Of a DNA stretch of 8,768 nucleotides, positions 1 through 6,712 are shown one piece after another; within the stretch, counting starts at the first letter, position 1, and each line of letters begins with the position of its first letter. The notes under the pieces are model-generated. The model was not told the origin of the DNA, made no database searches, and saw only the letters and a program-made list of their open reading frames with translations. The position numbers were made by a program, and so were the translations under genes. The stretch is from positions 1-8,768 of the forward strand of contig JAJZUH010000080.1 in the NCBI GenBank assembly GCA_021847165.1, read 5' to 3'. This stretch comes from Pseudomonadota bacterium. GTDB lineage: Bacteria > Pseudomonadota > Gammaproteobacteria > Burkholderiales > Gallionellaceae.

Positions 1-104
1 ATCACGCCACCCAACACCAGCGAGATGGCACTCAGTATGATGAATTGCAGTTGACGGGCTTTTCTTTTTTCTGCGCGGTGCGGCAGTAGGTTCACGCGTA
101 TCAT
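1..104 (-). CDS. pilN: PilN, type IV pilus inner-membrane assembly protein (N-terminal part only)
   Basis: Only the first 34 codons lie in the window; the rest runs off the left edge. They read MIRVNLLPHRAEKRKARQLQ followed by a hydrophobic stretch (FIILSAISLVLGGV), which is the start of a single transmembrane helix. The short cytoplasmic NLLPHR segment before the helix matches the conserved PilN motif known to dock into a groove of PilM. In the family, PilN pairs with PilO in the periplasm and links the cytoplasmic motor to the PilP/PilQ secretin complex. The ATG overlaps the pilM stop codon (ATGA, 101-104), so the two are co-transcribed and probably translationally coupled. The identity is firm despite the truncation, because motif, topology and position after pilM agree. 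Confidence 0.9.
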   Translation of the reverse strand, partial: MIRVNLLPHRAEKRKARQLQFIILSAISLVLGGV

Positions 105-1201
105 GATGGATCGAATCTCCGCATAGCCAAACCACATGCAATCATCAGCGCCGGCGCATCCGTCTGCAACTGGCGTGGCTTGATGCGACTGGACAGCGTC
201 ATCAACTCAAACGGATTCGCCACCAGTGTGCTGACCTGCGTGCGCGTCGCCACGGCTTCATCCAGCCCGGGCAGTGCGGCACATCCGCCCGCCAGTACTA
301 CATAGTTCACTTCGTTGTACTGTGTCGAGGTAAAGAAGAACTGCAACGCACGCGAAACTTCCATGGCTACGTTCTCGCGGAAAGGCGACAACACGTCGCT
401 TTCATAATTTTCCGGCAACCCGCCGTTGCGCTTGGCCGACTCGGCCTCTTCGGCCGACAGCCCGAAGACACCCTGAATCTGCTGCGTGAGTTGCGCTCCG
501 CCTACCTGCTGATCGCGCGTGTATATCGATTGCCCATTGCGCAATACATTCACATTCATGACATATGCGCCGATGTCCACCAGCGCCACGCATTGATCTG
601 CCGCGCCACCCGGCAATTGGCTGCGTATCATGTCAAACGCAGCTTCGGCGGCATAGGGTTCCACGTCCACCACGATGGCCTTTAAACCCGCAGATTGGGC
701 CGCCGCCACGCGATCTTCGACATTGGCCTTGCGCGAAGCAGCCAGCAGCACCTCGACTTCATCCGGATTGTTCGGCGCTGGACCGATCACCTGGAAATCC
801 AGGTTGACCTCTTCCAGCGCAAAAGGAATGTATTGATTGGCCTCGCTCTCGACCTGATACTCCAGGTCATCTTCGCGCAGACCGGCGGGCAACAATATCT
901 TTTTGCTGATCACCGCTGCAGCCGGCAGTGCCAAGCTGACGTTCTTGATACGCGACCCCAGCCGTTTCCAGGCTCGCTTCACCGTCTCAGAAACCGCATC
1001 CAGGTTATTGATGTTGCCATCGCTCACCGCGTCGGGCGGGAGCATCTCGATGGCGTAGCGCTCGACCACATACCCTCCCTTTTTGGGAGCCTGACTCAAT
1101 TCCACCATCTTGACAGAGGACGAACTGATATCCACCCCGATCAAGGGCGGCGTTGAGGTACTCAGAAAGTCTAATGGGATATCAAAATTTCCTTTGATCA
1201 T
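101..1201 (-). CDS. pilM: PilM, actin-like ATPase of the type IV pilus alignment complex
   Basis: A 366-residue protein of normal PilM length with the FtsA/actin-type nucleotide fold. Visible landmarks are the first phosphate loop GVDISSSSVK (residues 22-31), the second phosphate-type loop LVDIGAYVMNVNV (207-219) and the glycine-rich adenosine-binding loop VVLAGGCAALPGL (301-313). There is no signal peptide or membrane helix, which fits its cytoplasmic location. PilM binds the N-terminal peptide of PilN and connects the pilus motor ATPases to the PilN/PilO/PilP/PilQ envelope complex. pilN follows with a 4-nt overlap. The start chosen is the ATG at 1201; the Shine-Dalgarno is weak (GGAAGAG about 13 nt upstream), but no later ATG keeps the first phosphate loop. 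The gene is transcribed away from mrcA, a pairing known in many proteobacteria. Confidence 0.95.
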   Translation of the reverse strand: MIKGNFDIPLDFLSTSTPPLIGVDISSSSVKMVELSQAPKKGGYVVERYAIEMLPPDAVSDGNINNLDAVSETVKRAWKRLGSRIKNVSLALPAAAVISKKILLPAGLREDDLEYQVESEANQYIPFALEEVNLDFQVIGPAPNNPDEVEVLLAASRKANVEDRVAAAQSAGLKAIVVDVEPYAAEAAFDMIRSQLPGGAADQCVALVDIGAYVMNVNVLRNGQSIYTRDQQVGGAQLTQQIQGVFGLSAEEAESAKRNGGLPENYESDVLSPFRENVAMEVSRALQFFFTSTQYNEVNYVVLAGGCAALPGLDEAVATRTQVSTLVANPFELMTLSSRIKPRQLQTDAPALMIACGLAMRRFDPS

Positions 1202-1238
1202 AGACTGGTTAGCGCTCTTCCGTACTAAAGTGGTTTAA

Positions 1239-1267
1239 ATCCTAGCAATAACTCCCAAGAGTGTAAA
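1239..1267 (-). promoter_or_regulatory. Predicted sigma70 promoter for pilMN
   Basis: Reading the minus strand, a -35 hexamer TTTACA (1262-1267, five of six matches to TTGACA) is followed by a 17-nt spacer and a -10 hexamer TAGGAT (1239-1244, four of six matches to TATAAT). An eight-base A run lies just upstream on this strand (1269-1276) and could act as an UP-like element. Transcription would begin near 1232, leaving about 30 nt of leader before the pilM ATG. The match is by eye only, but spacing and position are good. Confidence 0.55.
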
Positions 1268-1304
1268 GTTTTTTTTATGCGCTCGTTTTCCATGCTCCAA
1301 ACGA

Positions 1305-1310
1305 TATAAT
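1305..1310 (+). promoter_or_regulatory. Perfect -10 hexamer, candidate mrcA promoter
   Basis: TATAAT at 1305-1310 matches the sigma70 -10 consensus exactly and sits 29 nt before the mrcA ATG, so a transcript would carry a leader of only about 23 nt. No convincing -35 box is found 16-18 nt upstream (1281-1288 is GC/T mixed), and there is no extended -10 TG. The promoter may therefore be weak or activator-dependent. It is divergent from the pilM promoter, with about 60 bp between the two -10 boxes. Confidence 0.4.
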
Positions 1311-1339
1311 CATACAAATATATAACTCAAACATTCGTC

Positions 1340-3649
1340 ATGACCTCTCGTTGGTGGTTTTATCCCGCGCTTGTCGTACTTGTCCTGCCCCTGTTGCCGA
1401 TTCTGCTGCTTGTCTTTGCGGCAATAGTTACCTACCCCACTCTGCCTTCGCTGGAGACGCTGACCGACTATCGCCCCAAAATGCCGTTGCGCGTTTTCAG
1501 CGCTGAAGGCACGCTGATCGGGGAATTCGGCGAAGAACGCCGCGAACTGGTCAAGATAGACGATGTGCCGATCCTGATGAAGAAGGCCATTCTGGCAGCG
1601 GAAGATGACCGCTTCTATGAACATGGTGGCGTGGACTACATCGGCGTTCTGCGTGCTGCCTATTCCAATTTTACTTCGGGGGGCGTCAAGCAAGGGGCCA
1701 GTACAATCACCATGCAGGTGGCAAGAAACTTCTTCCTGTCCAAGGAGAAAACGCTCTCGCGCAAATTCAACGAGATGCTGCTTTCATTCAAGATCGAGCA
1801 CAACCTGACCAAGGACGAGATTCTTCAGCTGTATATCAACCATATCTATCTTGGGCAACGCTCCTACGGCTTTGCATCTGCCGCCCAGGTCTATTTTGCC
1901 AAATCGCTCAACCAGCTCAGCCCGGCGGAGATGGCGATGCTGGCGGGTCTCCCCAAGGCTCCCGCCACATTCAACCCTGTGGTGAACCCGGAACGCGCCA
2001 AGCTTCGCCAGATGTACATCCTGCGCCGCATGCACGACCTTGGCTACATCACCAAGGAGCAATTCGAACAGGCACAGAACGAACCCATCGTCACCCGGCA
2101 AGCAAATCGCCATCAGGAATATCCTGTCAACGCCAGCTATGTCGCCGAAATGGTACGTCAGGAGATGTATGACCGCTTCCAGGACGATGCCTATACCCAG
2201 GGCTACAGCGTATACACCACGATCCGCGCGCAAGACCAGGCCGCTGCCTATGCTTCAGTGCGCAAGGGCGTGATGGAATACGACCATCGCCACGGCTATC
2301 GCGGGCCCGAAGGCTACGTCGATCTGAAAAAGAACAGCACCGACGAACTGCTGGACGAAGCCCTGGAAGACGTGCCGGACAGCGACGACCTCATTCCGGC
2401 CGTCGTGCTGTCCATCAACCCCAAGGGCATCCGCGCTCATTGCAAGGGCGGCCAGGTCGTGGAGATTCGCGGAGATGGATTGCGCTTCGCGCAACAGACC
2501 CTGGGCAACAAGCTGGCGCTCAACCACCGTATCCGCAGCGGTTCGCTGATACGCGTCTTCAAAAACGACAAGGACTTCTGGGAAATCACCCAGCTGCCGC
2601 AGATCGAGTCCGCCTTCGTTTCGGCCAATCCCCGTGACGGCGCCATCTATGCGCTGGTCGGCGGCTTCGATTTCTATCGCAACCAATTCAATCATGTCAC
2701 CCAGGCATGGCGGCAGCCAGGTTCCAGTTTCAAACCTTTCATCTATTCCGCCGCCCTCGAAAAGGGCTTCACCCCGGCATCGATCATCAATGATGCCCCG
2801 CTGGTGATCGATCTCTCGCAAACCGGTGAAGAGTTGTGGCAGCCGAAGAACTTTGAAGGCGGTTTCGATGGCCCGATGCGCATGCGCCAAGGCCTGGTCC
2901 GCTCCAAGAACCTTGTTTCCATCCGCATCCTGCAGGCGATCGGGCTTGAGTACGCGCAAGACTATGTGACCAAGTTCGGTTTCGACAAAGACAAGATCAA
3001 ACCCTTCCTGACCATGGCGCTCGGGGCGGGCTCAGTCACGCCGATGCAGCTGATGGGCGGATACTCGGTCTTCGCCAATGGCGGTTACCGCGTCATGCCC
3101 TATTTCATCCAGCGCATCGAGGATGGGCAGGGCAAGGTCATTTCGCAGGCGGCGCCTGTCGTTGCGGGTCAGGGCGCCGAACAGGTCATCGACGTACGCA
3201 ACGCCTTCACCATGGTCAACATGATGCAGGATGTGGTGAAACATGGCACCGCCATGCGCGCCATGGAGCTGGGCCGGCAGGATCTTGCTGGCAAAACCGG
3301 CACCACCAGCGACTCGATGGATGCATGGTTCGCCGGCTTCCATCCCACGCTGGTCGCCGTAACCTGGATCGGTTATGACAATCCGCAAAGCCTGGGCGAG
3401 AAGGAAACGGGCGGGGGCGCGGCATTGCCGATCTGGATGGGCTACATGGAAAAAATGCTGAAAGGCGTGCCCGAGATCGAATACTCGATTCCGGACCATA
3501 TCGTCACCGCGCGCATCAATGATAACGGCCTGCGCGACCCGAACGGCACCCATACCGAGTACTTCTACGAAGAGAACCTGCCTCCGGAACAAGGCGAAGC
3601 CGTCCCGGAAAACAGCAAGCCGGCAGAAGCGAACGGACAACTCTTCTGA
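1340..3649 (+). CDS. mrcA: Penicillin-binding protein 1A (bifunctional transglycosylase/transpeptidase)
   Basis: A 769-residue class A PBP that polymerises lipid II into glycan strands and cross-links the peptides at the outer face of the inner membrane. Residues 1-7 are cytoplasmic, and about 8-30 form the membrane anchor. The GT51 domain follows, with EDDRFYEHGG (88-97; catalytic Glu88), QGASTITMQVARNFF (118-132) and the RKFNEM segment with the second conserved Glu (145). An OB-like insert characteristic of PBP1A occupies roughly 310-420. The transpeptidase domain has all three active-site motifs: SSFK (462-465, acylated Ser462), SKN (522-524) and KTGT (652-655). The C-terminus (about 745-769) is Pro/Glu-rich. 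The start is fixed by an in-frame stop at 1307-1309; no Shine-Dalgarno is obvious. It faces away from pilM, and the next gene starts 7 nt downstream. Also called ponA. Confidence 0.96.
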   Translation: MTSRWWFYPALVVLVLPLLPILLLVFAAIVTYPTLPSLETLTDYRPKMPLRVFSAEGTLIGEFGEERRELVKIDDVPILMKKAILAAEDDRFYEHGGVDYIGVLRAAYSNFTSGGVKQGASTITMQVARNFFLSKEKTLSRKFNEMLLSFKIEHNLTKDEILQLYINHIYLGQRSYGFASAAQVYFAKSLNQLSPAEMAMLAGLPKAPATFNPVVNPERAKLRQMYILRRMHDLGYITKEQFEQAQNEPIVTRQANRHQEYPVNASYVAEMVRQEMYDRFQDDAYTQGYSVYTTIRAQDQAAAYASVRKGVMEYDHRHGYRGPEGYVDLKKNSTDELLDEALEDVPDSDDLIPAVVLSINPKGIRAHCKGGQVVEIRGDGLRFAQQTLGNKLALNHRIRSGSLIRVFKNDKDFWEITQLPQIESAFVSANPRDGAIYALVGGFDFYRNQFNHVTQAWRQPGSSFKPFIYSAALEKGFTPASIINDAPLVIDLSQTGEELWQPKNFEGGFDGPMRMRQGLVRSKNLVSIRILQAIGLEYAQDYVTKFGFDKDKIKPFLTMALGAGSVTPMQLMGGYSVFANGGYRVMPYFIQRIEDGQGKVISQAAPVVAGQGAEQVIDVRNAFTMVNMMQDVVKHGTAMRAMELGRQDLAGKTGTTSDSMDAWFAGFHPTLVAVTWIGYDNPQSLGEKETGGGAALPIWMGYMEKMLKGVPEIEYSIPDHIVTARINDNGLRDPNGTHTEYFYEENLPPEQGEAVPENSKPAEANGQLF

Positions 3650-3656
3650 CAGACAG

Positions 3657-4250
3657 ATGGGCAAACCTCACCCGCAACGCCGCGACCTGATGCGCGAACA
3701 ACTCGCCCACCTGGCCGCCAAACTGATGGCCGAAGACGGCATCACCGATCACGCCTACGCCAAGCGCAAGGCTGCGCGCCAGCTCGGCGCATCGGACACC
3801 CATCACCTGCCCAGCAACCAGGAGGTGGACGATGCCTTGCATAGCTATCGCACGCTTTACCAGCAGGAAAGCCACCCAGGTCTCCTGCATCAGCTGCGTC
3901 AGGAAGCGCTTGCCGCCATGCGCCAGCTGGCTTCGTTCCACCCTTATCTCACGGGTTCCGTGCTCAGCGGCACGGCAGGGGCACACTCCGACATCAACCT
4001 GATCCTGTTCAGCGACGACGAAAAAGCCGTGCTGCTGTTCCTGCTCAAGCACAATGTGGAATTTGACGACGGGGAATGGAAAACACAGATCGGCGGACGC
4101 AAGGAAACTGTTCCCAGTTACACGCTGTCCAGCGAAACAGGCGCCCAGATACATATCATCGTCCTGCCGGAGAACGCCTTGTACAGCGGCAGCCGCCATC
4201 CGGAAACCCATGCGGATATCGCCGCGGTGGAAGCGTTGCTGGCAGTCTGA
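3657..4250 (+). CDS. Nucleotidyltransferase-fold domain protein of unknown function
   Basis: A 197-residue cytoplasmic protein with no signal peptide or membrane helix. The N-terminal half (1-95) is helical and charged. Around residues 98-118 it reads YLTGSVLSGTAGAHSDINLIL, which resembles the nucleotidyltransferase signature hG[G/S]x(9-13)Dh[D/E]h of the polymerase-beta superfamily: Gly100-Ser101, then Asp112. The second acidic position is Asn114, and no clear third Asp is seen in the later strand QIHIIVL (164-170), so catalysis is uncertain. I recall similar proteins in beta- and gammaproteobacteria annotated only as nucleotidyltransferase-domain or hypothetical proteins. The ATG at 3657 is 7 nt after the mrcA stop and lacks a clear ribosome site, suggesting coupling to mrcA. 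An ATG at 3690 (Met12) is an alternative start. The open frame continues upstream to 3519, but that stretch overlaps mrcA and is unlikely to be used. Confidence 0.75.
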   Translation: MGKPHPQRRDLMREQLAHLAAKLMAEDGITDHAYAKRKAARQLGASDTHHLPSNQEVDDALHSYRTLYQQESHPGLLHQLRQEALAAMRQLASFHPYLTGSVLSGTAGAHSDINLILFSDDEKAVLLFLLKHNVEFDDGEWKTQIGGRKETVPSYTLSSETGAQIHIIVLPENALYSGSRHPETHADIAAVEALLAV

Positions 4251-4251
4251 A

Positions 4252-4296
4252 CGGCCCGGCCATCGAGGACCCCGTCAGGCACATCCGGCCGGCCCG
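4252..4296. terminator. Imperfect GC-rich hairpin in the convergent gap, possible terminator
   Basis: Between the two convergent stop codons, CGGCCCGGCC (4252-4261) can pair with GGCCGGCCCG (4287-4296): nine of ten pairs, one C-C mismatch, loop of about 25 nt. It sits just past the stop at 4250 and 23 nt past the ptsI stop on the other strand, a fitting place for a bidirectional terminator. Neither strand has the U-tract of an intrinsic terminator after the stem (plus strand continues GACAAAACCC), so the call is weak. Confidence 0.25.
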
Positions 4297-4318
4297 ACAA
4301 AACCCGTTGATACAAAGG

Positions 4319-6046
4319 CTAGGCGGTATTCAGCCGGTCCAGCAGGTCGCGTATCTTCATCGGGTCATCGGCGCGCAATATCTTCTGCACGAGCGGCGTC
4401 ATCTCCGGCAGGCTGGTGGTGAGGACGCGCTGTTTCGTGCCCAGCAATTGCGCCGGATGCATGGAGAACTGGCGCAAGCCGAGACCGAGCAGCAACCGGG
4501 TGTATGCCAGCTCACCCGCCATCTCCCCGCAGACCGAGATCGGGACCCCCGCCTTGTTGGCACTGCCAATCACGTGCGCGAGCAGCTGCAGCACTGCAGG
4601 GTGCAGCGGGTCATACAAGTGGGCGACCTCATCGTCGGTACGGTCGATCGCCAGCGTGTACTGGATCAGGTCGTTGGTGCCGATGGAAAGAAAATCCAGC
4701 TTCTTGATGAAGACATTGAGCGCCAGCGCCGCCGCGGGAATCTCGATCATGCCGCCGATCTGCACGTTCGGGTCATAGGCAATCCCCTCGTTGGCGAGGC
4801 TGTGTTTGGCACCCTCGATGAATTGCAGGGTCTGGTTGATCTCGGCCGTGCCTGACAGCATCGGCACGAGGATCTTCAGGTTGCCGTATGCCGAAGCGCG
4901 CAACAGCGCCCGCAACTGGGTGCGGAACAATTGCGGCTCGGCCAGGCACAAGCGGATGGCGCGCAAACCCAGCGCCGGATTGCTGGCCACGCGCACCGCG
5001 CCCTTGATTTGCTTGTCCGCCCCGAGGTCGAAGGTACGGATGGTAACGGGCAGACCCTCCATGCCCTCGATGACTTCGCGGTAGGCGTTGAACTGCTCTT
5101 CCTCGTCCGGCAGGTTGTCGCGGTTGAGGAACAGGAATTCGCTGCGGAACAGGCCGATGCCGGTCGCCCCGTTCTCCTTCACTTCCGTCAGGTCGTGCGG
5201 CATCTCGATATTGGCATGCAGTTCGATATGCGTACCGTCCAGCGTGTCGGCGTGGGCGGTCTTCAGCCGCTTCAGTTTCTGCCGTTCCAGTTCCCACTGG
5301 CTCTTGCGCAGCCTGTAGTCGGCCAGCAGATGCTTGTCGGGGTCGACGATCACCACGCCCTGCTCGCCGTCGACGATGAGCATGTCGTGATCCTTGATCA
5401 GCTCGCGGGCATGATGCAGACCGACCACGCAGGGCGTGTTCAGGCTGCGCGCAACGATGGAGGTGTGCGATGTTGCACCGCCCAGGTCGGTCAGGATGCC
5501 GGAAAACTGATGCGGCTTGAGCTGGATCAGGTCGGCGGGACTGACGTCGTGCGCAACCAGGATCATCTCCACGTCGTGCTTGCCGCTGGGCGGCACATGC
5601 CCGGATTCCCCGTTCAGCGCCTTGAGCACCCGTTCCACCACCTGCACCACATCGGTCTTGCGTTCGCGCAGGTAGGCATCCTCGAACGCCTCGAACTGCG
5701 TGACCAGCGCGTCCATTTGCGTCTTCAGCGCCCACTCCGCATTGCAGTGTTCGCGCCTCACCATCTCGCGCGCGGCGTGGTTGATATGTTCGTCGCCAAG
5801 GATCATCAGGTGCAGATCGAGAAAAGCCTCGAACTCCGCCGCCGCCTGTTGCGGACGAAAGCTGCGCAGATCGACCAGCTCCATGCGCGTCGATTCAAGT
5901 GCGGCATCCAGGCGCGCCACCTCCTCATCCACCAGATGCTTGGGCAGCACGTAATGCGCCACCTCCAGCGAGGTATGCGACACCAGGTGGGCATGGCCGA
6001 TGGCGATGCCGCTGGAGACCGGAAGCCCGTGCAGCGTGAAGCTCAT
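4319..6046 (-). CDS. ptsI: Phosphoenolpyruvate-protein phosphotransferase (PTS enzyme I)
   Basis: A 575-residue enzyme, the usual length for EI, which autophosphorylates from phosphoenolpyruvate and passes the phosphate to HPr in the cytoplasm. The N-terminal HPr-binding and phosphohistidine domain carries GGATSHTSIVAR (189-200), with active His194. The C-terminal PEP-binding barrel carries the phosphate-binding arginines in GLFRSEFL (Arg301) and TIRTFDLGADK (Arg337), the metal-binding residues in GGMIEIPAAA (Glu435) and SIGTNDLIQYT (Asp459), and the acid-base cysteine in SVCGEMAG (Cys506). The open frame extends upstream to 6223, but the start is the ATG at 6046: it begins the family N-terminus (MSFTLHGLPVSSGIAIG), overlaps the ptsH stop as ATGA, and has a strong GGAGAAGG ribosome site 3 nt upstream. 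It is the last gene of the gshA-to-ptsI operon. Confidence 0.96.
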   Translation of the reverse strand: MSFTLHGLPVSSGIAIGHAHLVSHTSLEVAHYVLPKHLVDEEVARLDAALESTRMELVDLRSFRPQQAAAEFEAFLDLHLMILGDEHINHAAREMVRREHCNAEWALKTQMDALVTQFEAFEDAYLRERKTDVVQVVERVLKALNGESGHVPPSGKHDVEMILVAHDVSPADLIQLKPHQFSGILTDLGGATSHTSIVARSLNTPCVVGLHHARELIKDHDMLIVDGEQGVVIVDPDKHLLADYRLRKSQWELERQKLKRLKTAHADTLDGTHIELHANIEMPHDLTEVKENGATGIGLFRSEFLFLNRDNLPDEEEQFNAYREVIEGMEGLPVTIRTFDLGADKQIKGAVRVASNPALGLRAIRLCLAEPQLFRTQLRALLRASAYGNLKILVPMLSGTAEINQTLQFIEGAKHSLANEGIAYDPNVQIGGMIEIPAAALALNVFIKKLDFLSIGTNDLIQYTLAIDRTDDEVAHLYDPLHPAVLQLLAHVIGSANKAGVPISVCGEMAGELAYTRLLLGLGLRQFSMHPAQLLGTKQRVLTTSLPEMTPLVQKILRADDPMKIRDLLDRLNTA

Positions 6047-6312
6047 TCGCCTTCTCCGAAATAGCCGTTTATCAAGGCCAGGATCGCATCCATCGCCTCC
6101 TGCTCGCGCTCGCCGGCAGTCTCGATATTGATGGAAGATCCCTTGGCTGCCGCCAGCATCATGACGCCCATGATGCTTTTCGCGTTCACCCTGCGCCCGT
6201 TGCGCGACAGCCACACTTCGCACGGATATTGCGAAGCGAGCTGGGTCAGTTTCGCCGATGCGCGGGCATGCAGCCCGAGCTTGTTAATGATTTGCGCATC
6301 CTGTTGCAACAT
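6043..6312 (-). CDS. ptsH: Phosphocarrier protein HPr
   Basis: An 89-residue HPr, the standard length. The active-site loop NKLGLHARAS has His15, which accepts phosphate from enzyme I and gives it to EIIA. The AKSIMGVMML segment carries Ser46, the residue that HPr kinase/phosphorylase modifies in organisms that have HprK, including many betaproteobacteria; hprK itself is not in this window. The start is the ATG at 6312, supported by a GGAAGG ribosome site 5 nt upstream (6318-6323) and by the typical N-terminus MLQQDAQIINK. This start lies 29 nt inside the upstream EIIA gene. The stop overlaps the ptsI ATG by 4 nt. With EIIA and EI it makes a complete phosphorelay without a permease. Confidence 0.96.
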   Translation of the reverse strand: MLQQDAQIINKLGLHARASAKLTQLASQYPCEVWLSRNGRRVNAKSIMGVMMLAAAKGSSINIETAGEREQEAMDAILALINGYFGEGE

Positions 6313-6712
6313 TGCAGCCTTCCATATCCGAATTCATATCCACGATGCATTCGCGTCCGCCCTCTATCGCGCGATGCACCATCTCTTCCAGGGTCTTCTC
6401 GCTGCAACACGTCACGCGCAACAACATAGGCAGGTTCACGCCCGCCACCCCTCGTACATCCGGCTGCTGGCACAGTTGTCTGGCAATATTGCTCGGCGTC
6501 GCGCCGTAGATATCCGACAGCACCAGCACACCGTCGCCGCCGTTCAATTGCGCGACCAGGGAACCTCCTTCTGCCAGCTTCTGCTGCGGATCGTCGCTTG
6601 CCAGCACCGACAGGCTCTTGAGATGCGCAGGTGCCTCGCCCAATACATGCCGCACACAATCGATCAGGCTATCGCCCAGACCATTGTGGGTTACCAATAA
6701 GATACCGACCAA
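6284..6712 (-). CDS. PTS EIIA component, mannose/fructose family
   Basis: A 142-residue protein of the EIIA-Man fold. The N-terminus MVGILLVTHNGLGDSL places the phospho-accepting His at position 9, at the end of the first strand, as in the family (His10 in E. coli ManX). GDGVLVLSDIYGATPSNIA (59-77) is the other well-conserved segment and GVNLPMLLR (91-99) a third. It receives phosphate from HPr; with no EIIB or EIIC nearby, a regulatory role is more likely than sugar import. The start codon is TTG (6710-6712): a TGA in the same frame sits immediately before it, an AGGAG ribosome site lies 8 nt upstream, and any later start would lose the first strand. The last nine residues overlap ptsH out of frame. 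Seven cysteines (19, 81, 102, 103, 122, 133, 139) are many for this family. Symbols such as ptsL or manX are used for relatives. Confidence 0.9.
   Translation of the reverse strand: MVGILLVTHNGLGDSLIDCVRHVLGEAPAHLKSLSVLASDDPQQKLAEGGSLVAQLNGGDGVLVLSDIYGATPSNIARQLCQQPDVRGVAGVNLPMLLRVTCCSEKTLEEMVHRAIEGGRECIVDMNSDMEGCNVATGCANH

Noticed and set aside
1244..1258. Possible sigma54 (-24/-12) element upstream of pilM, TTGGGAGTTATTGCT
   Set aside because: The GG-to-GC distance is 10 nt instead of the required 12, and a better sigma70 match overlaps it.
2255..2959. 234-codon open frame on the minus strand inside mrcA
   Set aside because: No family motif, no ribosome site or operon context, and it lies opposite the conserved OB insert and transpeptidase domain of PBP1A.
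4285..4292. Perfect palindrome CCGGCCGG in the convergent gap
   Set aside because: An 8-bp GC palindrome is common by chance in DNA of this composition; it is taken as part of the imperfect hairpin rather than a separate site.
4773..5735. 320-codon open frame on the minus strand in another frame of ptsI
   Set aside because: Arg/Gly/Ala-rich frame-shadow translation with no recognisable domain; the ptsI frame is continuous and complete, so it is not a frameshifted piece.
4931..6064. 377-codon open frame on the plus strand opposite ptsI
   Set aside because: Its translation is low-complexity His/Gln/Arg/Leu-rich text typical of the antisense of a GC-rich gene, and ptsI is a full-length enzyme with all active-site motifs on the other strand.
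6047..6223. Upstream extension of the ptsI reading frame
   Set aside because: It overlaps ptsH in another frame and does not resemble an EI N-terminus; the ATG at 6046 with GGAGAAGG upstream gives the family start.
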